Assembly: GCF_017873955.1 (NCBI RefSeq)
Contig: NZ_JAGGKS010000006.1
Location: 62,001-126,000 of the forward strand
Direction: 5' to 3'
DNA length: 64,000 bases
Source: Sedimentibacter acidaminivorans
Lineage (GTDB): Bacteria; Bacillota; Clostridia; Tissierellales; Sedimentibacteraceae
A program made the position numbers and the translations under genes. Shown here piece after piece: positions 1-9,700 of the stretch (positions are counted from its first letter, which is position 1; every line of letters begins with the position of its first letter). A model generated the notes under the pieces. It searched no databases, was not told where the DNA came from, and saw nothing but the letters and a program-made list of their open reading frames with translations.

Positions 1-218
1 TCTATAGTCATTCTTGAATAAAACGAACCTTCAGGATAAACTATAACTATTGGCCCTTCCTCACAAAGACCAAAACAACCTGTAGAAACAATCTGAATTT
101 CATTTTCTAGATTAACTTCTTTAACTTTTTCTTCAAATCTTTTCTTTATTTGATCAGATTTTGATGATGTGCAACCTGTTCCCCCACAAATCAAAACATG
201 AGATCTGAAAATCGCCAT
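1..218 (-). CDS. hndC: NuoF-like hydrogenase subunit (HndC/HydB type), N-terminal fragment
   Basis: This is the first 72 or so codons of a gene that runs off the left edge. The ATG ends at 218 and has a GGAGGTAAAG ribosome site just upstream (minus strand). The peptide starts MAIFRSHVLICGGTGCTSS and continues to STGCFGLCEEGP, giving the four cysteines (C11, C16 and the later CxxxC) of a thioredoxin-like [2Fe-2S] domain. In HndC/HydB proteins this domain precedes the FMN/NADH-binding NuoF core and an 8Fe ferredoxin module. It follows hndB by 30 bp in the same operon. In these hydrogenases the subunit exchanges electrons between NAD(P)H and the other Fe-S subunits in the cytoplasm. The FMN domain and the catalytic FeFe subunit would lie outside the window, so assignment to a hydrogenase and not a formate dehydrogenase complex is inferred from the hndB neighbour. 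Confidence 0.8.
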   Translation of the reverse strand, partial: MAIFRSHVLICGGTGCTSSKSDQIKKRFEEKVKEVNLENEIQIVSTGCFGLCEEGPIVIVYPEGSFYSRMTI

Positions 219-248
219 AACTTTACCTCCATTTAGTCTATAATAAAA

Positions 249-617
249 CTATTTTTCAACAGCGCCTATTGTATACTCATTAACAACGTTACCATTAACT
301 ATATGTTCTGCTATTATTCTCTTTGCTTTTTCTTCATCAATATGAACATATGTTACTTTTTCTTTATCAGGAGCATATACTTCAACTATTGGCTCATATA
401 TGCACATGCCAATACATCCTGTTTGAACAACCTGTACATTTTTTAAATTTCTTTTTGCAACTTCTTCTACTAAAGAACTTAAAACAGGTCTTGCACCAGC
501 AGCTATACCACATGTTGCCATACCAACAACAACTCTTATTTCTTTTCCAGTATCTCTCATTTCCATATTTTTAAGAGATTCATCTCTTAATTTTTTTAGT
601 TCGTCTAACGATTTCAT
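249..617 (-). CDS. hndB: HndB-like thioredoxin-fold [2Fe-2S] protein
   Basis: This 122-residue protein has a basic helical N-terminus followed by a thioredoxin-like ferredoxin fold. The motif GMATCGIAAGARP lies around C36 and TGCIGMC holds C68 and C72. HndB of NADP-reducing hydrogenases is a small accessory [2Fe-2S] subunit sitting between the NuoE-like and NuoF-like subunits, which is exactly its place here (629-1117 upstream, 1-218 downstream, gaps of 11 and 30 bp). Only three cysteines are visible where a classic [2Fe-2S] thioredoxin-like ferredoxin uses four, so the cluster may have a non-Cys ligand or be absent. It is a cytoplasmic electron-transfer subunit. Confidence 0.8.
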   Translation of the reverse strand: MKSLDELKKLRDESLKNMEMRDTGKEIRVVVGMATCGIAAGARPVLSSLVEEVAKRNLKNVQVVQTGCIGMCIYEPIVEVYAPDKEKVTYVHIDEEKAKRIIAEHIVNGNVVNEYTIGAVEK

Positions 618-628
618 TTATTACACCT

Positions 629-1117
629 CTATTCTTTATATTTTGCTATAATGTCAGGAATATTCTTTGGGTCAACTTTTCCATAAACCTCATCGTCAAT
701 CATCATAACTGGTGCCAATCCACAGCAACCCAAACATCTTGTTGCTTCAAGTGTAAATAAATTATCCTCTGTAGTACTACCTACTTTAATATTAAGTTCT
801 TTAGCTAGTTTATCTAATACTAACTGAGAACCTTTTACATAACACGCTGTTCCTAAGCAAACTCCGATTTTATGCTTGCCCTTAGGCTCAATAGAAAATT
901 GGGTATAAAATGTTGCAACTCCATAAACTTCTGCTAAAGGAATATCCATTTCTTTAGATATAAATTTTTGAACTTCAATTGGCAAATATCCAAATATATC
1001 TTGTGCCTTGTGAAGCGTTTGCATTAATACACCTTGGGAATCTTTTATTGAGTCCATATACGTTTTTAGTTGTTTAAATTCAGCTTTCTTAGCTGTTAAA
1101 TCAAGTACATTTTGCAA
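629..1117 (-). CDS. hndA: NuoE-like [2Fe-2S] subunit of NADP-reducing or bifurcating hydrogenase
   Basis: This 162-residue NuoE-family protein has an N-terminal helical bundle and a C-terminal thioredoxin-like [2Fe-2S] domain. The ligands are in GVCLGTACYVKGS and ATRCLGCCGLAPV, a full set of four cysteines. It is the first gene of the hnd operon and passes electrons between the NuoF-like subunit and the catalytic subunit. The start is a TTG (MQNVLDL) with a good GGAGGTTATATAA ribosome site. It is driven by the consensus promoter at 1167-1195. The same module also occurs in electron-bifurcating hydrogenases and formate dehydrogenases, so the physiological partner is inferred. Confidence 0.88.
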   Translation of the reverse strand: MQNVLDLTAKKAEFKQLKTYMDSIKDSQGVLMQTLHKAQDIFGYLPIEVQKFISKEMDIPLAEVYGVATFYTQFSIEPKGKHKIGVCLGTACYVKGSQLVLDKLAKELNIKVGSTTEDNLFTLEATRCLGCCGLAPVMMIDDEVYGKVDPKNIPDIIAKYKE

Positions 1118-1166
1118 TTATATAACCTCCCTATACTTTATATAATAATTAATCAATGACTCTATA

Positions 1167-1195
1167 ATTATATATTCGTGTTAATAAATTGTCAA
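1167..1195 (-). promoter_or_regulatory. SigA promoter of the hnd operon
   Basis: On the minus strand TTGACA (1190-1195) and TATAAT (1167-1172) are both perfect consensus hexamers separated by 17 bp. The promoter lies 50 bp upstream of the hndA TTG start. The rest of the 290-bp gap (1118-1407) is AT-rich with no other recognisable element except the parB terminator. Confidence 0.85.
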
Positions 1196-1382
1196 TCGTT
1201 ATTAAATAATAATTGTTTTAGTAAGTAAAATAGTTTAAAAGTTACTAAAATTAATAATTCATCATTAAAATTAGATTTTTTTTAATATTCATTATAATTA
1301 TATACCTTATTATAATCTGAGTTTCAAAAATTTGTATAGTGTATACATATCGATACATTCTCTTGTTTTAAGTATTAAAAAT

Positions 1383-1409
1383 AAAAAACATTGCACAAAA
1401 GCAATGTTT
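1383..1409 (-). terminator. Intrinsic terminator after parB
   Basis: On the minus strand AAACATTGC and GCAATGTTT form a 9-bp perfect stem around a 6-nt loop, followed by TTTATTTTT. The stem overlaps the parB stop codon. It ends the rsmG-noc-parA-parB transcript before the hnd promoter region. Confidence 0.85.
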
Positions 1410-2253
1410 ACTCCTCAATTTTAAGTATTTCTAATATTCTATTTAAATCGTCACTATTACTATATGTTATTTCAATTTTACCTTTATTTTTTTTACTTTG
1501 AATATTTACCTTTGTAGAAAATCTATCAGTAAGCATTTCCTCTACATATGTTATATATTTATCTTTAACAAAAACTTTTTTAGTTTTTATCTTTTTATTT
1601 TCTCTAACAAGTTTTTCAACATCTCTTACACTTAAATCTTCTTTTATTATCTTATTAGTTATTTCAATTTGTTTATCCTTTGGTAAACTTAATATTGCTC
1701 TACCATGTCCCGCGGTAATTTCATTTGTTACAATTTTCTCCTGAACAAATTTATCAAGTTTAGTTAGTCTCATTATATTTGTAACATATACTCTTGATTT
1801 GCCAACTATATTTGATACATCTTCTTGAGTTATACCATATCTCTCCATAATATATTCATAAGCATTAGCTTCATCAATGGGATTTAAATCTTCTCTTTGA
1901 ATATTTTCTATCAATGCAATTTCTGAAGCATTTTTATTTTCAATATCTCTTACAATACAAGGAATACTTTTTATATTAGCACTCTTACAAGCTCTCCACC
2001 TACGTTCTCCTGCAATAATTGTATATAAATTATCTTCTTTTCTAACAATTATAGGCTGTATCACTCCATATTTTTTTATTGATTCTGTGAGTTCCTCAAG
2101 CTTATCATGTTCAAATACTTTACGAGGCTGTATTGGATTTGGACATATTAAATTAGTATCAATTTCTTCTATTCTATTCTTATCTTCTTTCTCCAAATCT
2201 TCAGGTATTAAGGCTGATAATCCTCTACCTAAGGCATTTCGTTTAGCTACCAT
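1408..2253 (-). CDS. parB: Chromosome partitioning protein ParB (Spo0J)
   Basis: This 281-residue ParB/Spo0J starts with the family N-terminal motif GRGLSALIP (residues 9-17), which stimulates ParA. The CTPase/clamp box GERRWRA is at 82-88, ENIQREDLNP at 116-125, and a helix-turn-helix for parS recognition spans about 140-163. A C-terminal dimerisation segment follows. It loads on parS sites near oriC and helps segregate origins and recruit SMC. It is 11 bp downstream of parA in the same operon. No parS consensus was seen by eye in this window. Confidence 0.95.
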   Translation of the reverse strand: MVAKRNALGRGLSALIPEDLEKEDKNRIEEIDTNLICPNPIQPRKVFEHDKLEELTESIKKYGVIQPIIVRKEDNLYTIIAGERRWRACKSANIKSIPCIVRDIENKNASEIALIENIQREDLNPIDEANAYEYIMERYGITQEDVSNIVGKSRVYVTNIMRLTKLDKFVQEKIVTNEITAGHGRAILSLPKDKQIEITNKIIKEDLSVRDVEKLVRENKKIKTKKVFVKDKYITYVEEMLTDRFSTKVNIQSKKNKGKIEITYSNSDDLNRILEILKIEE

Positions 2254-2264
2254 GATTTATCTCC

Positions 2265-3029
2265 TTAATTGTTTTTTATAAATTCTTCAGATAGCTTCAA
2301 ATATGCTTCACTACCCTTCGACTTTTCATCATATACCATTATTGGTTGTCCAAAACTTGGTGCTTCTGCAAGTCTTATATTTCTTGGAATAACAGTTCTA
2401 TAAACCTTATCTCTAAAATATTTTTTTACTTCTTCAACAACTTGAATAGATAAATTGGTTCTGCCATCAAACATATTTAATACAACGCCTTCTATTTCAA
2501 GGTTTGGATTTAAATTTCTCCTAACAAGTTTAACGGTATCCATCAACTGACTTACACCTTCTAAAGAATAATATTCACACTGTATAGGTATCAATACAGT
2601 ATTTGAAGCTGTAAGAGCATTCAGCGATAACAATCCTAATGATGGAGGGCAATCTATAATAATATAATCATATTTTTTTAAAATGCTTTGGATTTTTTCA
2701 TCTAATGTTTTTTCTCTATACTTAGTATTGGTTAGCTCTATCTCCGCTCCTGCAAGCTGAATATTTGCAGGTACTAAATCTAAATTACATATTTCTGTTT
2801 TATGAATAACTCTATTAATATCATAATCTTCAACCAAAACATCATATATAGTATATTCAAGTTTATTTTTTTCTATACCAAATCCACTTGTGGAATTACC
2901 TTGTGGGTCAATATCAATACTTAGTACGCTTTTCCCATTTAAAGCTAGTGCTGCACATAGGTTTACATTCGTTGTAGTTTTTCCTACTCCACCTTTTTGA
3001 TTGAATATACTTATTATTTTAGACATCAT
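2265..3029 (-). CDS. parA: Chromosome partitioning ATPase ParA (Soj)
   Basis: This 254-residue MinD/ParA ATPase has the deviant Walker A motif KGGVGKTT at 12-19 with the signature lysine. It also has the IDIDPQGN switch and the IIIDCPPSLG Walker B segment. In Firmicutes Soj works with Spo0J in origin segregation and in controlling DnaA activity. It lies between noc and parB with 8- and 11-bp gaps. The ORF opens with two adjacent ATGs behind a GGGTGA ribosome site, and either may be used. Confidence 0.95.
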   Translation of the reverse strand: MMSKIISIFNQKGGVGKTTTNVNLCAALALNGKSVLSIDIDPQGNSTSGFGIEKNKLEYTIYDVLVEDYDINRVIHKTEICNLDLVPANIQLAGAEIELTNTKYREKTLDEKIQSILKKYDYIIIDCPPSLGLLSLNALTASNTVLIPIQCEYYSLEGVSQLMDTVKLVRRNLNPNLEIEGVVLNMFDGRTNLSIQVVEEVKKYFRDKVYRTVIPRNIRLAEAPSFGQPIMVYDEKSKGSEAYLKLSEEFIKNN

Positions 3030-3037
3030 ATCACCCT

Positions 3038-3826
3038 TTACATGCTTTTTTTAGGTATTTTTACTTTCAATTCAATAAATTCCTCAGACTCTTCTTGTTC
3101 AAATTTTGCATTAATTCCTGTCTTAACTATCTCATTATAAGCATTTTTAATTGTATTTATATAAATTTTATAATTAATGAAATTTCTAACATATTTTTTA
3201 TCTTTTGTTTTTTTCTTATTAAAATCTTCTACAATTGATTTAATAAGCTTTTCAGTTTCACTGACATTTAACTCTTTTTTTACAATTTTATCAACTAAGC
3301 TAAGAAGTAATTCTTCATCTTCAATTTTTAAAAGGGCTCTTGCATGACGTTCGCTTAAACCGCCTTCTCTTATTTTAATTTTAACACTTTCAGGTAACTT
3401 AAGTATTCTCATTTTATTTGCTATAGTTGATTGAGATTTACCCAATTTTTCTGCTAGTTTTGTCTGATTAAGGTCAAAATCCTCTATAAGCCTCTCAAAA
3501 GCCATAGCTTCTTCGATAAAATCTAAATCCTCTCTTTGCAAATTCTCTATAAGTGCCATTGCAGCAGATTCTTCTTCTCCAGTCTCAATCACAACAGATG
3601 GTATCGAATCCATTTCCAATAATTTAACTGCTCTAAATCTTCTTTCCCCAGCTATGATTTCATATATATCATCATATATTTTTCTCACAGTTATAGGCTG
3701 AATTATTCCATAATTTTTTATTGACAAACTTAATTCTGCTAAAGCTTTATCGTCAAAGGATTTTCTCGGCTGGTTTTTATTTGGAATTATTTTGTTAATA
3801 TCTATATTTACTATATTATTTATCAA
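3038..3826 (-). CDS. noc: ParB-family nucleoid occlusion protein Noc
   Basis: This 262-residue second ParB-family protein carries the GERRFRA box (60-66), ENLQREDL (94-101) and a helix-turn-helix at about 119-142. It lacks the ParA-stimulating GRGLSALIP motif present in the neighbouring ParB. Its place directly after rsmG-mnmG and before parA is that of Noc, which binds DNA and blocks septum assembly over the nucleoid. The N-terminus (MINNIVNIDINKI) is short, and the amphipathic membrane-targeting helix known from Bacillus Noc is not obvious. The Noc name therefore rests on position and the two-ParB arrangement. Confidence 0.85.
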   Translation of the reverse strand: MINNIVNIDINKIIPNKNQPRKSFDDKALAELSLSIKNYGIIQPITVRKIYDDIYEIIAGERRFRAVKLLEMDSIPSVVIETGEEESAAMALIENLQREDLDFIEEAMAFERLIEDFDLNQTKLAEKLGKSQSTIANKMRILKLPESVKIKIREGGLSERHARALLKIEDEELLLSLVDKIVKKELNVSETEKLIKSIVEDFNKKKTKDKKYVRNFINYKIYINTIKNAYNEIVKTGINAKFEQEESEEFIELKVKIPKKSM

Positions 3827-3839
3827 AATATTCTCCCCC

Positions 3840-4556
3840 TTATATTAATGGATCTTTACTTGGTTTTCCTGCTTTTCTCGGATAAATCTTATCTGTATTT
3901 TTTATCTTTTCAATTATAACTATTTTTCTAACAATATCAGAACCAGGTAATTTTATTTCCTTAACTTCTGTTATTTTTCCTCCAAGTTTTGCAATAGCAC
4001 TTTTAGAACTATTTATTTCCTCGGCAATATTTTCACTTTTATAAGCCGCAAAATATCCTCCTACTTTTACAAAAGGAATACAAAGTTCACTTAAAACATT
4101 TAGTTGAGCTACTGCTCTAGACACGCAAATGTCATATTCTTCTCTATAATTTTTATCTTGTCCAAAATCTTCCGCTCTTCCATGAATGAGATGCATATCC
4201 TTTAAATCTAGTTCTTTTATTACTATTGATAGAAAATCTATTCTTTTCTTCAAACTATCTAAAAGTGTAACTTCATAATTACTATTTGAAATTTTCAAGG
4301 GAACTCCTGGAAAACCGCCACCTGTTCCTATGTCTATTATTCTTTTTTTTTCATTTTCCATATTTTTGTCAAGTATAATAACACTGTCAAGAAAATGTTT
4401 AATATATATTTCTTCATCATCATTAATAGCAGTTATATTAATTTTTTGATTCCACTCTTTTAAAAGGTTCTTATATTTCTCGAACTTTTCATTTTTTATG
4501 CTGTCATAGGACAAATTTAATTTATTAAAACCATCCTTTAGAATTTCTTTAGTCAA
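3840..4556 (-). CDS. rsmG: 16S rRNA (guanine527-N7)-methyltransferase RsmG
   Basis: This 238-residue RsmG/GidB methylates N7 of G527 in 16S rRNA using S-adenosylmethionine. The SAM-binding loop [11 protein letters not shown] is at 74-84. The substrate-pocket features CVSRAVAQL and a lysine-rich tail follow. It overlaps mnmG by 8 bp, so translation is probably coupled. It belongs to the mnmE-mnmG-rsmG-noc series conserved beside oriC. Loss of RsmG is known in other bacteria to give low-level streptomycin resistance. Confidence 0.95.
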   Translation of the reverse strand: MTKEILKDGFNKLNLSYDSIKNEKFEKYKNLLKEWNQKINITAINDDEEIYIKHFLDSVIILDKNMENEKKRIIDIGTGGGFPGVPLKISNSNYEVTLLDSLKKRIDFLSIVIKELDLKDMHLIHGRAEDFGQDKNYREEYDICVSRAVAQLNVLSELCIPFVKVGGYFAAYKSENIAEEINSSKSAIAKLGGKITEVKEIKLPGSDIVRKIVIIEKIKNTDKIYPRKAGKPSKDPLI

Positions 4557-6474
4557 TTATTTCACCATCCTTTTCAACATGCTGATTATTTCTTTTTCTT
4601 TGCTCTAAATAAATCAACAATACGTTTATATCCGAAGGTGAAACCCCTGATATTCTAGAAGCTTGACCTATTGATTTAGGTTTTATTTTATTAAGCTTTT
4701 GTTTTGCTTCGTTTCTAAGTCCACTTATTAAACTGTAATCTATTTCATCTGAAAGTACTTTATTTTCTAGTTTTTTGAATTGTTCTATTTGCTTGGCTTG
4801 CTTAGATATATATCCCTCATATTTAATAATTGTTTCAATATAATTTTTAATTTCTTTATTTAATTTAGGTCTTTGTATATCTAAAGAAATAATATTATCA
4901 TAGTTAATTTCAGGTCTTTTAAGCAATTCATAAATGCTAATAGGCATCTTAAGGGGAACACTTCCAATGCTTTCTAAAAACTCATTAACCTCTGATTTTG
5001 GTGTTATTTTAAAATTTTTAATTCTACTTATTTCTGTTTCTATTTTTTCTTTTTTTTCTTTAAATTTACTGTATCTATTTTCTTTTACTAATCCAATTTT
5101 ATATCCTTTTTCAGTCAATCGTTCATCTGCATTATCTTGTCTTAATACAAGTCGATATTCTGCTCTTGATGTCATCATTCTATATGGCTCATTTGTACCC
5201 TTTGTAACCAAATCATCTATCAATACACCTATATAAGCTTCCGATCTATCTAAAATAAATGGATCCTTGCCTTGTATACTCATGGAAGCATTTATACCAG
5301 CAATTATACCTTGTGCAGCAGCTTCTTCATACCCAGAGCTTCCATTAACCTGTCCTGCAAAAAATAAATTTTTTATATTTTTATACTCAAGACTACTTTT
5401 CAATTGTGTTGGGTCAATACAATCATATTCTATAGCATATGCTGGCCTCATTATTTCTGATTTTTCAAGTCCGATCATTGATCTGTACATAGAAATTTGA
5501 ACTTCTAATGGAAGTGATGAAGACATGCCTTGTATATACATTTCTTTTGTATTTAAACCTTCCGGCTCAACGAAAAGCTGATGTCTTTCCTTATCAGAAA
5601 ATCTTACAACTTTATCTTCTATAGATGGACAATACCTTGGCCCAACACTTTGTATAACACCTTCATACAAAGGTGATCTATCTAAATTATTTTTAATAAT
5701 CTCATGAGTTTTATCAGTTGTATATGTTATATAGCATGGAACCTGCTCTATATTAATTTCATTAGTCATAAATGAAAAAGGAATTATTTCATCGTCACCA
5801 CTATGAACTCCCATAACATCATAATTAATTGTATCAGAATTAATTCTAGCCGGAGTTCCAGTTTTAAATTTTCTTAATGGAATTCCAAGTTTTATCAAAG
5901 AATTTGATAATTCATTAGATGGAGCTAGTCCATCTGGACCTGAAGCATGATTATACTCACCTATATAAATTCTACCCATTAAGTAAGTACCTGTAGTAAG
6001 TATAACTGACAAAGAATTAAAATATGAACCATATTGTGTGTATACATTAAAACTTCCATCGCTATTAATTCTTATATCTGTTGCTTCTGCCTGTTTCAAA
6101 CATAGTCCTTTTTCATTTTCTATTGCTCTTTTCATCTCTGTATGATAATACTTCTTATCTGCTTGTGCTCTAAGTGAGTGTACAGCTGGGCCCTTTGAAA
6201 TGTTTAGCATCTTACATTGTATCATAGTTTTATCTATATTTAAAGCCATTTGTCCACCAAGTGCATCTATTTCTCTAACTAAATGTCCTTTACCTGTACC
6301 ACCTATATTAGGATTACATGGCATCATAGCAATTGAATCAAGACTCATTGTCAATATTAAAGTTTTCATCCCCAATCTTGCAGAGGCAAGTGCAGCTTCA
6401 CACCCTGCATGACCAGCTCCTATTACAATAACCTCATATTTATCTTCAAGAAACTCTCTAACTTTATCTTCCAT
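4549..6474 (-). CDS. mnmG: tRNA uridine-34 carboxymethylaminomethyl synthesis enzyme MnmG
   Basis: This 641-residue FAD enzyme (GidA) acts with MnmE to build the cmnm5 or nm5 group at U34 of tRNAs that read split codon boxes, using methylene-tetrahydrofolate. The FAD dinucleotide motif [17 protein letters not shown] starts at about residue 19. The signatures GTGTYL-like and PCYITYT are present, and the C-terminal helical tRNA/MnmE-binding domain is complete. The length is normal for the family. It follows mnmE by 48 bp and overlaps rsmG. Confidence 0.96.
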   Translation of the reverse strand: MEDKVREFLEDKYEVIVIGAGHAGCEAALASARLGMKTLILTMSLDSIAMMPCNPNIGGTGKGHLVREIDALGGQMALNIDKTMIQCKMLNISKGPAVHSLRAQADKKYYHTEMKRAIENEKGLCLKQAEATDIRINSDGSFNVYTQYGSYFNSLSVILTTGTYLMGRIYIGEYNHASGPDGLAPSNELSNSLIKLGIPLRKFKTGTPARINSDTINYDVMGVHSGDDEIIPFSFMTNEINIEQVPCYITYTTDKTHEIIKNNLDRSPLYEGVIQSVGPRYCPSIEDKVVRFSDKERHQLFVEPEGLNTKEMYIQGMSSSLPLEVQISMYRSMIGLEKSEIMRPAYAIEYDCIDPTQLKSSLEYKNIKNLFFAGQVNGSSGYEEAAAQGIIAGINASMSIQGKDPFILDRSEAYIGVLIDDLVTKGTNEPYRMMTSRAEYRLVLRQDNADERLTEKGYKIGLVKENRYSKFKEKKEKIETEISRIKNFKITPKSEVNEFLESIGSVPLKMPISIYELLKRPEINYDNIISLDIQRPKLNKEIKNYIETIIKYEGYISKQAKQIEQFKKLENKVLSDEIDYSLISGLRNEAKQKLNKIKPKSIGQASRISGVSPSDINVLLIYLEQRKRNNQHVEKDGEIID

Positions 6475-6522
6475 ACATATTCCTTTCTAAACTTATATCC
6501 ACATATATGTTAACTTACATAT

Positions 6523-7911
6523 CTATTTACCTATACAAAATTCATTAAATATCTTTTGAACTAAGTCATCACTTACAGACTTACCTACTATAAGTCCTAG
6601 ACTTTCCATAGAATCTTTTAAATCTATTTCGATAAAATCTATAGTCATTCCATTATCAATAGATTTTAATACTTCTTCTAAACTTTTTTTTGCACTAACT
6701 AACAAATTTTTATGTCTAATATTATTTATTATTAAATCATTGCTTAAATTAATGGTACCTTTAAAAAACATTTCACTAATTTTTTCAATAATTTCATCTA
6801 ATCCTTTATTATTTAACACTGAAATATTAATTATTTCTTTTTCTATTTCGTTATATTCTTTTAAATTTAATTTACTTTCTAAATCTGTTTTATTTTTTAA
6901 ATAAACTACCTTTTTTCCACTAATGTAATCTAATATTTTTATATCTTCATTCTCTAGCTCTCTTGATGAATCAAACAACATAATAATTAAATCTGAATCA
7001 TTAACCTTATTTAAGGCTTTTTCTACACCTATTTTTTCAATCAAGTCGTCTGTATCTCTTATACCAGCAGTATCGACAATTCTTAAAGGAACACCATTAA
7101 TATTTACGTACTCCTCAATTGTATCTCTCGTAGTTCCTGCTATCTCAGTTACTATAGCTCTATTTTCATTTAAAAGAAAATTCATAAGAGATGATTTACC
7201 AACATTTGGTTTTCCAAGTATTACTGTCTTTATTCCCTCTTTAAAAATTTTACCTGTATCAGCAGTTCTTATTAATCTATCTAATTCATTTACAATAGAA
7301 ATACATGTTTCTTTTACTTTACTAATTGTCATTTCATCTTCATCATATTCAGGAAAATCTATATTTACTTGAATATTAGCTAATAAATCCATTAGTTTAT
7401 CAATAACATTATTTATTTCTTGAGATAATCTTCCTTCTAAATGATTTACAGAAATTTGATGACTTGAATCTGTTTTGGAATTAATTATATCAATAACAGC
7501 TTCTGCTTGAGTTAAATCTATTCTTCCATTCAAAAATGCTCTTTTAGTAAATTCTCCTCTTTCAGCTAATCTACAATCAAATTTCAAAATTACCTCTAAT
7601 ATTTTTTTAGCAGAAATCATACCACCATGACAATTAATTTCAACTATATCTTCCTTTGTATAGGTGTTTGGAGCTTTCATATATGATAATAACACTTCAT
7701 CTATTTTTTTATTATCTAAATCTACAATATTCCCATAATGTAAATATCTAGATTTAAAAATTCTTTTACCTGAAGAGTTTATATTCTTTTCATTTTTCCC
7801 AATAAAAATACTTTGTGCAATATTTAATGCATTTTCCCCACTTATTCTTATTATATTAATTCCAGAATTACCTGGAAATGTTGCTATTGCAGCTATTGTA
7901 TCACTATTCAT
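6523..7911 (-). CDS. mnmE: tRNA modification GTPase MnmE
   Basis: This 462-residue MnmE (TrmE) has an N-terminal folate-binding domain, a helical domain and an inserted G domain. G1 GKPNVGKS is at 233-240, TRDT at 261-264, DTAG at 280-283 and NKTD follows. The C-terminal CIGK carries the conserved cysteine. It forms the MnmE-MnmG complex for wobble uridine modification. It starts a new transcription segment after the khpB terminator at 8015-8044. Confidence 0.96.
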   Translation of the reverse strand: MNSDTIAAIATFPGNSGINIIRISGENALNIAQSIFIGKNEKNINSSGKRIFKSRYLHYGNIVDLDNKKIDEVLLSYMKAPNTYTKEDIVEINCHGGMISAKKILEVILKFDCRLAERGEFTKRAFLNGRIDLTQAEAVIDIINSKTDSSHQISVNHLEGRLSQEINNVIDKLMDLLANIQVNIDFPEYDEDEMTISKVKETCISIVNELDRLIRTADTGKIFKEGIKTVILGKPNVGKSSLMNFLLNENRAIVTEIAGTTRDTIEEYVNINGVPLRIVDTAGIRDTDDLIEKIGVEKALNKVNDSDLIIMLFDSSRELENEDIKILDYISGKKVVYLKNKTDLESKLNLKEYNEIEKEIINISVLNNKGLDEIIEKISEMFFKGTINLSNDLIINNIRHKNLLVSAKKSLEEVLKSIDNGMTIDFIEIDLKDSMESLGLIVGKSVSDDLVQKIFNEFCIGK

Positions 7912-8014
7912 AATATCACCATATCTTTCATTACATATATTGCCATATAAATATACTTATATACATTTTACAATAAAATTATATAAATGTACATAAATAA
8001 TTCATTTTACATTA

Positions 8015-8044
8015 AAATAAAACCCGAATACCCGGGTTTTATTT
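8015..8044 (-). terminator. Intrinsic terminator after khpB
   Basis: The arms AAATAAAACCCG and CGGGTTTTATTT form a perfect 12-bp stem with a 6-nt loop. The structure is symmetrical, with A and T tracts on both sides. It separates the rpmH-to-khpB operon from mnmE. Confidence 0.88.
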
Positions 8045-8064
8045 ATCATTAATAAAGATTATTC

Positions 8065-8691
8065 TTATTTTTTATCGATAACCACTTTTCTATATGGTTC
8101 ATCACCTTCAGAATATGTTATAATATCCTTTTCTTCTTGCAATGTTGAATGTATTATTCTTCTTTCATAAGGATTCATAGGTTCAAGCTTTACTTTATGA
8201 TTATAATATCTACATTTTTCAGCCATTTTCCTTGCTAATCTCTTTAAAGTTTCTTCTCTTTTTTCTCTGTAATCTTCAACATTGAAAGTAACCCTTATAT
8301 AATTTTCTCTTCCTCTATTTACAATTAAATTTAAAAGAAATTGAATTTCATCTAAATTTTTTCCTCTTTTTCCTATAATTATACCTTTATCGTCTTCGTT
8401 TACTTTTATAATATCTACCTTTAACAAATTTGCAGTATATTTTATTTCAAAATCAGCTTTAATATTCATTTTATTCAGTAGAACATCAAAAAATTTTCTT
8501 GCTTTTTCTTCCGGACCATTTACTACAGAAACTTTAACTTTAGCAACTTTGCTACCAAGAAAACTTAATAACCCTTTTGTAGGCTCTTTTATTACTTCAA
8601 CTTCAACTTCACTTTTTTCAGCTTCTAATTCTTTTAAAGCTGCTTCAACAGCTTCATCAACTGTATTTTTTTCAACAGTTATACTTTTCAT
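8065..8691 (-). CDS. khpB: RNA-binding protein KhpB (Jag, SpoIIIJ-associated)
   Basis: This 208-residue protein has an N-terminal Jag_N domain (MKSITVEKNTVDEAVEAAL through GLLSFLGSK). It is followed by a KH domain (GIIIGKRGKNLDEIQFLLN) and a C-terminal R3H domain (MNPYERRIIHSTLQ). KhpB binds RNA together with KhpA and affects cell elongation and division. Its gene sits next to yidC in most Firmicutes, as here. The ribosome site AAAGGAGGAATT lies inside the last codons of yidC, one base from the gene, so translation is coupled. Confidence 0.93.
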   Translation of the reverse strand: MKSITVEKNTVDEAVEAALKELEAEKSEVEVEVIKEPTKGLLSFLGSKVAKVKVSVVNGPEEKARKFFDVLLNKMNIKADFEIKYTANLLKVDIIKVNEDDKGIIIGKRGKNLDEIQFLLNLIVNRGRENYIRVTFNVEDYREKREETLKRLARKMAEKCRYYNHKVKLEPMNPYERRIIHSTLQEEKDIITYSEGDEPYRKVVIDKK

Positions 8692-8692
8692 A

Positions 8693-9475
8693 TTATTTTA
8701 ATTCCTCCTTTGGTTTTTTGGATGAATTTAATATTACATATTGCTGTACAACTTGGAATATATTTGATATTACCCAATATAAAGCTAATCCTGCTGGCAT
8801 CTGAATTGAAAACACAAATAACATAACTGGCATCATCATTGTCATTGTTTTTTGTGTAGATGCTTGTTGTTCATTCATAGAAGGTTGTGATGCTGTAGTC
8901 ATTTTACTTGTTAAATAAGTTGAATATCCAGACATTATTGCTAATATAGGGAATACTCCACCTATAAAAGGTATTGTCAATCCACCCATTGATAAACCAT
9001 TAAAAGTCCCATTTTCAAACAGAAAATTTTCTGTATATCCTAAATCTTTAATCCAAAGGAAAGACTTATTCATTGCATCAAAAAATGCTTGATCTTGAAA
9101 AATAAACTGTACAGGCTGTCTTATAACATAGAAAAATGCAATTAATATAGGCATTTGAATTAACATAGGTAAACATCCAGACATAGGATTATAATTAGCT
9201 TCCTTATATAATTCCATTTGTTTGCGCTGAAGAGTTTGTGGGTCTTTTTCATATTTTTTTTGAATCTCTTTTATTTGTGGACTTAATTCTTGCATTACTT
9301 TCATAGATTTTGTCTGCTTTAATGTTAAAGGCATTAAAATTAATTTAAAAAATATTGTTGCCAATATAATTGAAATTGCATAAGCAGAAAGTATATTAGT
9401 ATCTAATATAGATACCATATTATATAACAATTTAACAAGCATACCAATAGGGTAGCATATAAAATCTAAATTCAT
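8693..9475 (-). CDS. yidC: Membrane protein insertase YidC (Oxa1/SpoIIIJ family)
   Basis: This 260-residue polytopic membrane protein is of the short Gram-positive YidC type. Hydrophobic segments flank a cytosolic helical hairpin (LTLKQTKSMKVMQELSPQIK). The core region SGCLPMLIQMPILIAFF and the late segment PVMLFVFSIQMPAGLALYW are characteristic. It inserts membrane proteins alone or with SecYEG. Unlike many Firmicutes homologues it shows no lipobox at the N-terminus. It lies between yidD and khpB. Confidence 0.95.
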   Translation of the reverse strand: MNLDFICYPIGMLVKLLYNMVSILDTNILSAYAISIILATIFFKLILMPLTLKQTKSMKVMQELSPQIKEIQKKYEKDPQTLQRKQMELYKEANYNPMSGCLPMLIQMPILIAFFYVIRQPVQFIFQDQAFFDAMNKSFLWIKDLGYTENFLFENGTFNGLSMGGLTIPFIGGVFPILAIMSGYSTYLTSKMTTASQPSMNEQQASTQKTMTMMMPVMLFVFSIQMPAGLALYWVISNIFQVVQQYVILNSSKKPKEELK

Positions 9476-9490
9476 TATTTTCCTCCAAGT

Positions 9491-9700
9491 TTATTTCAAA
9501 GGATCATATCCTCCAGGATTAAAAGGATGGCATCTTAAAATGCGTTTAACCCCTAAAAATGAGCCTTTTATAAAACCATATTTTTGTAAAGCCTCAACGA
9601 AATATTGGGAACATGTAGGATAAAATCTACAATGTCTTATGCCAGTACTAGAAGAAAACTTTTGATATATTCTTATAATTTTAATTAGTATTTTACTTAT
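9491..9700 (-). CDS. yidD: Membrane protein insertion efficiency factor YidD, apparent AUA start
   Basis: Reading codons ending at 9491 gives a 69-residue protein with the YidD/DUF37 signature [17 protein letters not shown] and the end [17 protein letters not shown]. No ATG, GTG or TTG exists between the upstream in-frame TAA (9701-9703) and the conserved core. An ATA at 9698-9700 lies 6 nt after a ribosome site, AAGGGTG, placed inside the rnpA end. This gives a normal YidD N-terminus ([16 protein letters not shown]). The gene overlaps rnpA by 8 bp and precedes yidC. YidD is a small amphipathic membrane-associated protein that aids YidC-dependent insertion. Confidence 0.85.
   Translation of the reverse strand: MSKILIKIIRIYQKFSSSTGIRHCRFYPTCSQYFVEALQKYGFIKGSFLGVKRILRCHPFNPGGYDPLK

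Noticed and set aside
1408-3826. parS sites next to parB and noc
   Set aside because: I looked for TGTTTCACGTGAAACA-like sequences and saw none in the window.
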